Of a stretch of DNA of 64,000 nt, positions 13,789 to 22,917 are shown one piece after another. Location: assembly GCA_022478985.1 (NCBI GenBank), contig JAKSZP010014523.1, positions 1 through 64,000 on the forward strand, given 5' to 3'. The notes under the pieces were generated by a model. That model did no database searches and had not been told where the DNA came from. It saw nothing but the letters and a program-made list of their open reading frames with translations. Position 1 is the first letter of the stretch, and every line of letters begins with the position of its first letter. The position numbers were made by a program, and so were the translations under genes. The stretch comes from Massospora cicadina (taxonomy: Eukaryota > Entomophthoromycota > Entomophthoromycetes > Entomophthorales > Entomophthoraceae).

Positions 13789-14783
13789 AAATCCAAAGCT
13801 ATATTGAGCTGTGAAGTTGGTTAAGCTAAGTTCAACTATTAAACTGCAAGCATCAAGTTAAGCCACCAAGTTCACCTTTAAACTGCAAACTATCAAGTTA
13901 GACTCCAAGTTCAACCATTTTAATGAAAACCATCACTCAATTCTCCAAGGTTGACTTTTAACCTTTAAACCATCAGTTAATCCTCCAAGTTTAGCCATTA
14001 GACTGCAAACCATCAGTTAATCCTCCAAGTTTAACCATTGAACTGAAAACTATCAGTTAAGCCTCCACGTTCAACTATCAAACTGTAACCCATTAGTTAT
14101 GCTTCCAAGTTCAACTTTTGAACTGCAAATCAGTTAAAGCTCCAAGCTCAACTAATGAACTTTAAACCATAGGTTAAGCCTCCCAGTTCAACTTTTGAAC
14201 TGTAACCCATAAGTTATACCTACAAGATCACCATTTGAGCTGTGAACCATCTGTTAAGTTTCGTGGTTCAACCATTGCAAACATCAGTTAAGTCTCCTAA
14301 TTAACCATTTTACTAAAAACCCAGTTAACCCTCCAAGTTCAATTATTAAACTGAAAACCAAGTTAGCCTCCAAGTTTGACTGATTAAACTGCAAACCATT
14401 GAGTTAAGCCTCCAAGTTCAACCATTAAACTGCAAACCAAATTAAGCCTCCAAGTTCAACCATTTTACTAGGAACCCTCAGTTAAACCTCCAAGTTCACA
14501 GTTGAACTGCAAACCATAGGTGTACCTCCAATTTTGACAAATTAAACTGCAAAACAACAGTTAATCCTCCAAGTTCAACCATTAAACTGCAAACCATCAA
14601 GTTAAACCTCCAAGTTCACAATTGAACTGCAAACCATTTGCCTCCGAGTTTAACAATTAAACTGCAAAACAACAGTTAGGCCTCCAAGGTCAACCATTTT
14701 ACTGCAAACCGTCAGGTTAAACCTTAAAATACAACCATTTCACTACAAACCATCAAGTTAAACCTCCAAATCCAACTATTATA
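13789..14783. repeat. Minisatellite, ~40-bp unit, about 24 copies
   Basis: A tandem array of a degenerate unit built around CCTCCAAGTTCAACCATT followed by AAACTGCAAACCATCAGTTA. Unit length varies between roughly 35 and 45 bases, and single-base changes and short indels distinguish nearly every copy. It has no open frame across units. It ends about 600 bases downstream of the stop codon of the PH-domain gene. Confidence 0.9.
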
Positions 14784-15368
14784 ACCATAATAAACCAATC
14801 GATGTAATGTGTTCCAACTGGTACCCCCACCCACTATTAAATCATCGATGGATTTAAAACCTTACCAAATCCTTCCCCACTTCGAATTTCAATACCATAT
14901 TGACCCGAGTCAACTTTCTCCACTAAAAACCTCAAAAGCCCGAATCTCTACCTTATCACGCTAGATCTTTTATATTTTTGATCACGACGAATTTTAAAAT
15001 TGGATCGGTAATTGATAAATCACTTAACCCCGTTCCACTTTTGGTACTTGAGATAAAAATTAAATCCAAGTGGAAAAAGTTAAAAATGATCGTGAGTCGA
15101 GTTGATTTTCCCAGGCAAATGAATGATACAACCCCCCACGACTCTAAAAATGGTTGACTTCTCGATCGATGATAGGTGGGAAAAATGGATTCAAGCTTAA
15201 AGCTCCAACAACTTATTAAAAATATCAGAAGCAGATGATTAACGATTAGAAGGTTTAGATTAATTTCGGCCGATCGACCGTAAAGTTTCAAGCGGCCATT
15301 TAGGTAGCCTATTATTTGTAGATCTCGAAACGGGAGGGGGGCTGACTAATTAACGGGCGGTGGAAAAT
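14784..15368. other. 3' flank of the PH-domain gene
   Basis: Non-repetitive, with CpG dinucleotides retained (for example around 15270-15300), unlike the repeats to its left. It should hold the 3' UTR and polyadenylation region of the minus-strand gene; an A-rich AAATAATAG lies about 50 bases past the stop on that strand. No other gene is seen. Confidence 0.5.
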
Positions 15369-17824
15369 TTAGGCGGCCAATTCCAGAGCGTGGGTGGAAG
15401 GGTTGGGGGACGCCTTAGCGGTAGAGGGGTGGGGTGAAGCTTCGTCAGCAACCTTAAGCTTTTCGACATCCCCCGCCTCACGCCCCTCAGGCCCGCGGTT
15501 GAGGGCTTCGGCTACGGCTTGGGTCACCTCCTCCTTGGTGGCGGGGCTGGCGAATTTGGCCAAAGCAGCCCCCCATCGGTCACGCTCTTGACGATCCTTG
15601 GCTTGGAAGAGCAAGGCGTAGGCGTTAAGGGGCTTGATGCTGATGATCAGCTCATCCACCGGCCCCACCTGGACGGTGTCGTCAATCACCACCTTCTTGC
15701 CCTCGGACGGAACCTGGGCGTTACGGTAGTACGTGAACACCCCCTCCTTGCTCAAGATGACGTACCGCAGGTTGTTGGTGTGCAGGAGCGTGGATTGTTT
15801 GTACAGGAAGCCGGCGTACGCCGCATCCTTGGACTTTTCCATGTAGTGCTCAGAGATCTCCTCAACCTCCTCGGCGGCGGCAGCGGGTGCGACGGCCGAA
15901 TACGCCAACTCCCCGATCCGCGTCATGAGGGAAGCCTGGCGCTGAGCCGCTGGTGCTTCCGAGGCTGGCTGCTCTTCGGGGGCGCTTGCCTCAACATCTC
16001 TGGCCGCCTCCGTTTCAGCTGGCTCCTCCGTAAAGGCGGCTGCTTCAATTGTTTCGCTGGTAGGCTCAGAAGCTACCTCGACCGATCCAGATTCAACCGC
16101 TGGCTCGGGGTGAGCCTCCTGGGTTGGAGAGGTCGCCCCACCCTTATGTTTCAAATTCCCAGAGAGCAACCGCTTGATAAAGGGACGCTTCTCTTCGGAA
16201 GGCTCCTCCTGGTTAACTGGCTCAGCTTCCTCAACGAGGGCACTGGATTCGGGAGCCAAAACCGGCTCGACAGAAGTCTCCACGGGCTCCTCCTTCTTGT
16301 GACCTCCCGAAAGCAGGCGGGTGAGGAAGGGGCGCTTCTCCTCTTTGGATGCGGGTTCCGAAACCTCACTTGTAGCCTCCCGGGTGAACTGTTGAGCCGC
16401 TTCCTGAACCGACTCCACCACTGTTTCAGAAACTGAGTCGACGACGGAAGCTTGCTCTTGAACAGATGCCTGAGTCACGCCCGCATCGTCGGCAGGTTTG
16501 GCAATGGGTTCCACCTCCACTTCAACTTTGGCGCTAGGTTCCTCGGGTGCGAGAACGACGACGGGCTCGGTACCAGCCTCAACTTGGGTGGGCTCTTGAG
16601 TTGGTTCCTCGGCACCCGAAACCTCTTTAGCCTGCTGCAAAACTTCTTGGGAGGCTTCCTGATTGGGGTTGGCCTCCTTAGTTGACTCTTCATCGGAGCC
16701 ACCCTTTTTGAAGAACTTTGAGAAGATTTTACCCTCGAATTTGGGCATATTGAAAGTCTTGGTGCGGGTGGGCTTGTTGGGCTGGGCCTCAGCCTCCGCC
16801 GGCAAGTCAGCCGCCGCGGCCACCGGGGAGGATTCCAGGGAGGGTGGGTCGGAGGAGATGGGGGCCACCATCTCGGCGATCTCCTTGGAGAATTCGGTGG
16901 GTTTATCCGCCTCCTCAGGCACCTCCTCAGCCTCCTTATCGGCCTCCCTAGAAGCCACCTCAACCGCCTCGGCTTCAGGTTTAACTTCGGGTTTGGCTTC
17001 GGCCTCGGGAACCTTACGGTGGAAGAAGTCGATCACCTCGGTGTAAAAGGATTTGCGGGGTGACGCGGCATCGGGAACCGCATCCACCACCGCCGGCTCG
17101 GGAGTCGATTCCGCAACCGCCTCGGCAGCAGGCTCAGCCGGATCGGAAGCCCTGGTATCTTCGGCCGGCTCCGCGGGCTGAGGGGCGGACTCCTTGACTT
17201 CATACTCTCCCTCGGAAGCGGAGAAGACCTCGTCGTCCTGGGCGGGGACGGAGGGTGAGGCGAACCCCTTACGTTCGGCTAAAGGATAAGCGAATAAATC
17301 AAGCCGTTACCTAATTGGTTGTAAGAGAACTTGTAGGCGGCGGTGTCGGAACAGTCGACGGGATCCTTAGAAGCGAGGCGGTTGAAGGCTCCGATCCAGG
17401 CGTCAGTATCCTTCTGGGAGTTGGTGGAGAAGACATAATCCCGCGACTTCGTCTTCACGGTGAACGCGTAAGGTTTGATCTTTGGGGAGGCCTCGACCTC
17501 GGTGACGTGGGCGAAGTTGATGAAGCCCTGGGGCAGCTCATCCTTATCGTCGGACTTGAAGTAAGCCAAGATGCGGGAGGCATCCACGGTGGCGGTGGCG
17601 AGCGTCTCCAACAGGTGCGCGTTCGCCCTTTCGAACTCCTCGCGGGGCGCTTGGACCCGCTTCGCGTTCTTGCGGTAGACGAGGCGCAGGCGGTTGAGCG
17701 GGTAGGACTGGGCGGCGGCGAGGCGGAAGTAACGCTTCTGCCATATGCGAAGCGGGCGGGGGCCACGCTTCGTCACGAACCCCTCCTCGATCATCACGCT
17801 TTGGACTGAATCTTGGGTGGACAT
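15369..17824 (-). CDS. Two-PH-domain protein, 807 aa, one short intron
   Basis: The only clear host gene. Exon 1 is 17311-17824 and exon 2 is 15369-17278; joining them keeps one frame of 807 codons plus stop. Residues ~13-151 form a PH domain (G-F-V-T-K-R, I-W-Q-K-R-Y-F-R-L at its start; the W of D-A-W-I-G-A-F in the last helix). Residues ~659-749 form a second PH domain (A-G-F-L-Y-K-Q, then D-R-W-G-A-A-L). Between them is a ~500-residue Ala/Glu/Pro/Val-rich, probably disordered linker carrying short basic amphipathic blocks, two of them K-R-P-F-x2-R-L-L-S-G repeats. PH domains usually bind phosphoinositides or proteins at membranes, so a cortical or membrane-scaffold role is an inference. 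Start: ATG at 17824 with A at -3. The gene is GC- and CpG-rich in contrast to its surroundings. I cannot name an orthologue. Confidence 0.85.
17279..17310 (-). other. 32-nt intron of the PH-domain gene
   Basis: On the minus strand the donor is TTAG^GTAACG and the acceptor CTTATCCTTTAG^CC. Retention would bring a stop at once (TAG in the exon-1 frame). Splicing joins phase-1 exons and gives a continuous 807-codon frame. Of the AGs up to about 70 bases further on, none preserves the frame; the next one that does (104 nt) lacks a pyrimidine tract. An intron this short is unusual, so the exact sites need transcript evidence. Confidence 0.65.
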
Positions 17825-19756
17825 TTTTCAACCTTCACCCAACCTCCCTCAACTTAATACCCCCACCGCGACGCTGGCGAGTTAACCGCCACCCTCCTTT
17901 TTCATGCATCCAATCATCCGCTCTCACACCACCCCGCATCGGGGGTCTAACCTCAACTATGATTGGTCAACCTGGCCCATAACCTGCAACCGCTACGGGC
18001 GGTTTGGCGCCGCAAAGTACCGCTTCGCATCTTATCCACCAATCAACTATCACCTTTTGATCATCAATAACGCATCCCAATCAATTATCCATCCAATCGG
18101 TATCATGAGATGAATTCATCACTTCCACCCTACCCCCATAAACTGTAACCTATATTTCATCATTCTATTCTTAAATCGGTGGGGTTGAGTAAGGTTAGAT
18201 GATCACCGCAATTTAATTGGGCGGGTGCCACATGAGTTACATCGATGATAGCTGATATAAATCACTTGTTCATCATCTTCCAAACCATTTATCATGGATG
18301 CATCCCCGCCACCGTCTCTTTAAAACTAATCCGAAACCCTACCCCGATTTAGAAATTTAAGGTCGAAGCAATTCCATAATTCGAAACCGTACCATCGACC
18401 TAAAAGTAAAGGTCGAAGCAACCTCGGATCTAAAGATAAGATCGTAGGATTCACCTAAATTTGAAATTCAGCTCGATTCCCGATCATTTTATGAATAAAT
18501 CAAAATTTAAGCTTTATTCATTTAAACGGATGGGTTGAAGTTCAACGTTTGATTTCTGAAACCATCCCGCCTGCAATTATAGATTAATCGCCTTCTCCCC
18601 CCACTCATGAATGATAAAGCTAGTCCAATCGGGTAGATAAAATGAATTCCCCCCGACCGCCTTTATAACCCTTTTGAGATAATCAAACGTATTAACCAGC
18701 CAACCATCTCTATTTATTAACTTGGCTATAAATAAATACGGTGGTTCGGAAACCTTTTCGGGAAGCCAAAGTGAAACCAGTTTGGTTCAATCGTGTTGAC
18801 CGCCAGTTTGGATACCGTACCCCAAACTGAGAAACGCTCGGCCCCTTAACTTCGACTGAGGATCAGTTATTCAATTCGGAACTGGTCGAATATTCGTATA
18901 CGAAGTGGAGTTATACCTTGTGAAACATCAGCCTATTTCTGATCATCAAGCTGATTGGGTGGGCTGATCAGTTCCGCAATTGGATTTTGGATAATTTTGG
19001 TTACCATAGTAGTTATTTCTAAATACTTGGCTTAAGTTGGGTAGGAACTTAGCATTGGGGTTTGGATCAGGGGATGCTAATGATCTGCCATAATCGTAGC
19101 AGCATTCGGTATTTATCATTAAGCATGGATGCCACTAAATTATGATGGTGGATGGATCGGTTCATTCGCAGCTGGTGGATGAATGTTCGATAATCCATCT
19201 CACTTACATTATAAAATTTAAACCTGTATGAGTTGAACGGGTTTTAAATAACGTTTTTTTTAGTACTAGATGGTGGTTTTAAATAACGTTTTCCAAATTA
19301 AAACTCATCCCCTCTATTTAGGGTTACTCAACTTTATACAACTTATAACGATCCCACTATCCATTAAAATTCTAGTTTCATAAGAGTTTCAAAAGTAGGA
19401 TATTTATCTAAAGTCAATCTTGAATTAACATATGTTAAACTATCACATTTGGGGATGATACCGTTTGTATATATTAGGATTTACCCTTTTCTGGGTTGAA
19501 ACCTCTTACTAGGGATCGTATCCCACTGATATTTAATTATTGAAAGTTAAATTGAACTCCTCATTAACTTAAGCCAATTGAAGTGTCAGGGATAAGCCCT
19601 GATGGATTCAATATTGTTACAATCACCGGCAAATACCGGAAAAATTACGCTGAGGATGATTGACCTTAATTAATTGTTAACAACTCAACACCGGTGGCTG
19701 GAGCCGAGGATGTTGATATTATTATTATTAAAAATTTTGATATTATTATTATTATT
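17825..19756. other. CpG-retaining upstream region of the PH-domain gene
   Basis: About 1.9 kb without repeats or convincing coding frames. CpG is frequent, which marks it as part of the same non-decayed island as the gene. CT-rich sequence lies just upstream of the start codon; no convincing TATA box was seen. A short direct repeat (GGTTTTAAATAACGTTTT) occurs twice around 19228-19292. ATT-rich simple sequence at about 19720-19765 marks the edge of the foldback element. Confidence 0.5.
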
Positions 19757-20059
19757 AAAAATTTCTTAGGAAAAAAGAACCCCCTTTAAAAAGGCACTAA
19801 ATATAAAATAATTGAGAAATTATGCCATCAGTAAAACCCTTTTGAAAAGGTGCCATATTTTAAACCGACTTAATACCCATTTATAATATATATACTCAGC
19901 ACTGTAGATTCTAAGTTGCTTATAGTTTACACTTGGACCCAATCCAGACATAAGATATAGTTTGTATTTGTGAGCAAAATTCTATTAGTCAGGTTAGAAG
20001 ATGGCACCGACCTCAAAAATGGTTTTATTGAGGATTCATAATTTCTTATTTATTTCCTA

Positions 20060-20079
20060 CTTTTTAGTACCCTTTTTAA
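20060..20079. repeat. SINE-1 target-site duplication, left copy
   Basis: CTTTTTAGTACCCTTTTTAA, repeated exactly at 20358-20377. A 20-bp perfect duplication is the mark of target-primed reverse transcription. Confidence 0.92.
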
Positions 20080-20301
20080 ATTTAAATTTTATTCGAGGTG
20101 GGCCGACCTGGGGACGGTACCGCACCGATTAGGGAAGTGAAGAAAATGGGAAAGGAGGATAAAACCCGGAAAACCTCCATGCGCGGCGTATGATAGGCCA
20201 GGAACTCCATGGACCGCCTTTGCTATTCGCTATCTCGGTTCGGGGCATTGGCGCGCAAAACCAACACAGTCAAAATCGTCCCCTACTCAAAGCCCATTAC
20301 C

Positions 20302-20312
20302 GGGATCGAACT
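20302..20312 (-). promoter_or_regulatory. Pol III B box of SINE-1
   Basis: AGTTCGATCCC on the minus strand, one base from the eukaryotic consensus GGTTCGANTCC. The decayed second SINE has TTTGATCCC at the same place. Confidence 0.8.
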
Positions 20313-20330
20313 CGGGAAGTGGTAGAGGGT

Positions 20331-20343
20331 CCACACTCTACCA
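20331..20343 (-). promoter_or_regulatory. Pol III A box of SINE-1
   Basis: TGGTAGAGTGTGG on the minus strand fits the A-box consensus and lies 19 bases upstream of the B box, closer than in a standard tRNA, so the tRNA anticodon region is shortened. Confidence 0.75.
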
Positions 20344-20357
20344 CTGGGGTATCCTCC

Positions 20358-20377
20358 CTTTTTAGTACCCTTTTTAA
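20358..20377. repeat. SINE-1 target-site duplication, right copy
   Basis: Identical to 20060-20079; it abuts the first base of the SINE head on the minus strand. Confidence 0.92.
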
Positions 20378-20484
20378 CGGAGGTTCTTTTTTCCAAAAAA
20401 TCGAAGGTAGTTTTTTTTCCCCAAAAATTTAGTACATTTTTAAAGATGTTTCTTTTTTCCAATATCTTAATATAAAAATTACCA

Positions 20485-21360
20485 TCTACTTAATAAAACA
20501 CATTCACTCACTCACTGACTGACATCTGAAACCTTCGAATCTGATAGGTTCAATCTATTTGGGTGAGTGGGTGAGAATTGGTGAATCTTATCGAATCTGA
20601 ATCTATCGAATCTGATAGGTTTAATCTATTTGGGTGAGTTGGTAAGAATTGGTGAATATATATATATATATATATTCTATAAAGTTTGGGAACGAAATGC
20701 TAATATGCAATTATTTAATATAATCATATATATTTATATCAGTTCTATATAAGATCTAGAACATATATTTCTATTGTAATTATACAGCAATTTGGCTGGG
20801 TATTTTCATATCCATTTACTCCAATTTTTCATAGGTTTTAATAAGTGGTTAGTTTTTGGCTGTTTTGTAAGTTCAATAATTGGTTTTTGCTGAGTGGTGG
20901 TTTATTTTTTGGTCGATTCGATAGGCTCAATAGTTTCAGGTAAGTGATTGATGGTTTATTTAATTTGGCAGGCTTAATTGATTTTGGCTAAGTGGTTGTA
21001 GGTTGGAATTTTTAATAGGTTTAATTGTTTCTGAACTTATTGATAGCTATCTACCAATATAAAAACTAAAATAATTTAGAATCTGATTGATTTGAAAGGT
21101 TTAGTTTATTTGGCCGAGTGGGTTGATGGTTTTTGGTCGAATCGATAGGATACAGTTTAGCTTTGGGGGAAATTAGTTATTGGCTGATTTGATAAGTTCA
21201 GTTAGATTTAGCTGAGTGGTTGGTGGTTTTGGTTGCTTCGATTGAGCAATTAGATTTGGCCGAGTAGTTATTGCTTAACTATATATAAAATCTAAATTAA
21301 TCAATTCAAATCACCTGAAATTCTATAGACACCGTAGCGAAGCACAGGTAACTCTGCTAG
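20485..21360 (+). mobile_element. Non-autonomous Helitron
   Basis: Starts with TC after an A (A|TCTACTTAATAAAACAC, then CACTCACTCACTGACTGAC) and ends CTAG followed by T. A short hairpin (ACCGTAGCGAAGCACAGGT, imperfect stem) lies 7 bases before the CTAG. These are the diagnostic ends of rolling-circle Helitrons, which insert between A and T without duplication. At 876 bp it has no Rep/helicase. The interior is built from degenerate repeats of a unit around GGCTGAGTGGTTGGTGGTTT and a TA run. Confidence 0.75.
20657..20675. repeat. (TA)n microsatellite
   Basis: About nine TA repeats inside the Helitron. Confidence 0.9.
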
Positions 21361-22388
21361 TTATATATAGTGTCTCATAACCAAATCTACTAGTAGTTCA
21401 TTTGATTAGATTTAGCTGATTTTATTGGTCACTCTGCTAAATTTACTGCTCCCCATCTACAATAATTCATTTTATTAAATTTAGTTGATTTTATTGGTCA
21501 AATTATATAAAAGTGATAGGCATCCATGATGATTTAAGCTTATCATGCTATAATCTCATACTCACCTGGATTTTGAACATACCCCCAGATGTAGGATATA
21601 TATCATATCAAAAGTTGATTTATGGCCATCACTTTGCTAATGCAGAATTAAGCTTATCTGGCAATGTATTGGTCCCACGTTTTGAAACCCATCACTTCCA
21701 GTCCATTTTAATATATATACTAAACTACTGGTCAGATACTGAACCAATCCTTACAAAAGTAAAATGGGACCTAAGTTGGAACATCCTCTTTTTTTTGAAA
21801 AAGAAGATCATCCAAATTAGTCCAGTAGTTTCAGAGGTATGCATGAACAAAAAGAAAAATATATACAATTGATTAAGAACCTACTCCCTTTTCAAAGTTA
21901 GTTAAAAATTATGACTTACTGTCACAAAAATCCAAAATCACCACAAATGTGTTTATAGTTTTAACAAGTACCATAAAACATTGTAACATAATATGATATT
22001 TTATCACAAATATAAATTAATAAAAAGTATAATATATTTAAACACTTTTAATATTTTTATTTTATAATTTTTAAAATAAAATTTAGTTGGGGTATACTTA
22101 TAAATTTCAGTTCTTAGTTTTCATTACCTACCTGTAACACCAATTCTGAGCCGGTTGTTAGCACCTCTACCTCTACTTCTTCACCTGCTACCTCACCTGT
22201 ATCAACCTTTGGTGAATTTCCATAACCAAGCTATCCTAGGTCATCCTAAGTATTCTGGTCAGTATATAAGCCACAATTTATCTAACCTCAAGCCAGTTAT
22301 GTATGGTTGGTAAAAATTTGTAACAGCACCCTCCCATGTTGCCACATAGGGTATAGATTTAGTTTTAAAATTTTATAGATATGCAGAG
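21361..22388. other. AT-rich repeat debris, includes a family shared with 56.6 kb
   Basis: A 70-bp unit is duplicated in tandem (beginning near 21385 and 21455). Bases ~21690-21930 match 56570-56790. The 119-codon frame at 21513-21872 runs through this non-coding repeat and is not taken as a gene. Confidence 0.5.
21690..21930 (+). repeat. Dispersed repeat R, copy 1
   Basis: Shares with 56570-56790 the blocks CCAATCCTTACAAAA, CCAGTAGTTT and AGTTAGTTAAAAATTATG, in the same order and at similar spacing. The type of element is not known; it could be the non-coding end of a DNA transposon. Confidence 0.55.
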
Positions 22389-22688
22389 GTAGGGAAGGAT
22401 ACCCCAGTGGTAGAATATGGACTCACTACCACTGCCTCCCCATGTTTGATCCCAGTAGATGAAATTTGGGTAGGGAACAATTTTGACTGTGTTGGTGTTG
22501 TGCACCAATGCCCTGAACTGAGATAGCAAATAGCAAGGTGGTCCATGGATTTCCTGGCCTATCATATGCCACACATGGAGGTTTTCTGGGGTTTATCCTC
22601 CCTTCCCATTTATTCAAATCCCCTTCATCAGTGCAGTATTGTCCCCAGTTGGCCTGCTTTGAATAAGAAAAATTTAAAATTAAAATAA
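22389..22688 (+). mobile_element. tRNA-derived SINE, copy 2 (CpG-decayed)
   Basis: Collinear with SINE-1: head GGATACCCCAGTGGTAGAA, B-box relic TTTGATCCC, body with TGGCCTATCATATGCC, tail with TCCCCAGTTGGCCTG and AATAAG. Most CpG sites of SINE-1 read TG or CA here. A 10-bp direct repeat ATATGCAGAG lies on both sides (22379-22388 and 22689-22698). Confidence 0.85.
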
Positions 22689-22917
22689 ATATGCAGAGAG
22701 GTTCACTAACAGATTATGCTTGCCCTTCTTTTCTGTTTCTATTTAAATTTTATTTGAGGTAAGCTGACCTGGGGATGAACATACTGAAAGCTCAAAGAGA
22801 AAACAAAAACCTAAACAAAATGAAATGCCTGGAGAGCATAACAAAACAAAACTGGATAGAAATACACCAACCTGGTGAGGAAGCAGCTAACCACTAACAA
22901 ACTATGATGGGGGGAGG

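Larger units (their letters stand above)
20080..20357 (-). mobile_element. tRNA-derived SINE, copy 1 (young)
   Basis: 278 bp, read on the minus strand from GGAGGATACCCC. The head is tRNA-like with an RNA polymerase III A box (20331-20343) and B box (20302-20312). A unique body follows, and the tail, with TCCCCAGGTCGGCCCACCTC then AATAAA, resembles the 3' end of the local LINEs. It is flanked by a perfect 20-bp direct repeat. CpG sites are intact (for example GCGCGC), so insertion is recent. It is transcribed by Pol III and moved by LINE machinery if the family behaves as other SINEs. Confidence 0.88.
19757..20424. mobile_element. Foldback (MITE-like) element, copy 1, split by a SINE
   Basis: The left end (AAAAATTTCTTAGGAAAAAA and on) reads as the reverse complement of the right end (GGTTCTTTTTTCC ... 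CCCCAAAAATTT). The interior matches a second copy at 31073-31749, sharing a block around TAGTTTACACTTGGACC (near 19922 and 31533). No transposase is encoded. A tRNA-derived SINE (20080-20357) sits inside it with a 20-bp target duplication. Probably a non-autonomous DNA element; its exact ends are uncertain by several bases. Confidence 0.65.

Noticed and set aside
13789..14783. CRISPR-like array
   Set aside because: Repeats are degenerate and directly abutting without unique spacers, and the genome is eukaryotic. It is a minisatellite.
15519..16436. 305-codon open frame antisense to the PH-domain gene, with several others at 16452-17809
   Set aside because: GC-rich coding sequence leaves long chance frames on the other strand. 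The composition (Leu/Gly/Arg-rich) has no domain, whereas the minus strand encodes clear PH domains.
20280..20357. A functional tRNA gene
   Set aside because: A and B boxes are present but too close together, there is no cloverleaf with an anticodon arm, and the unit continues into a SINE body with a target duplication.
21513..21872. 119-codon gene
   Set aside because: The frame runs through dispersed repeat R; the second copy at 56.6 kb does not keep it open.
22795..22917. Purine-rich run GGGGGGAGG before the Gypsy-2 5' LTR as a second polypurine tract, implying tandem elements
   Set aside because: Upstream sequence is the LINE-D 3' end, and GGAGG is repeated as GGAAG after the 3' LTR, so the last bases are the target site.
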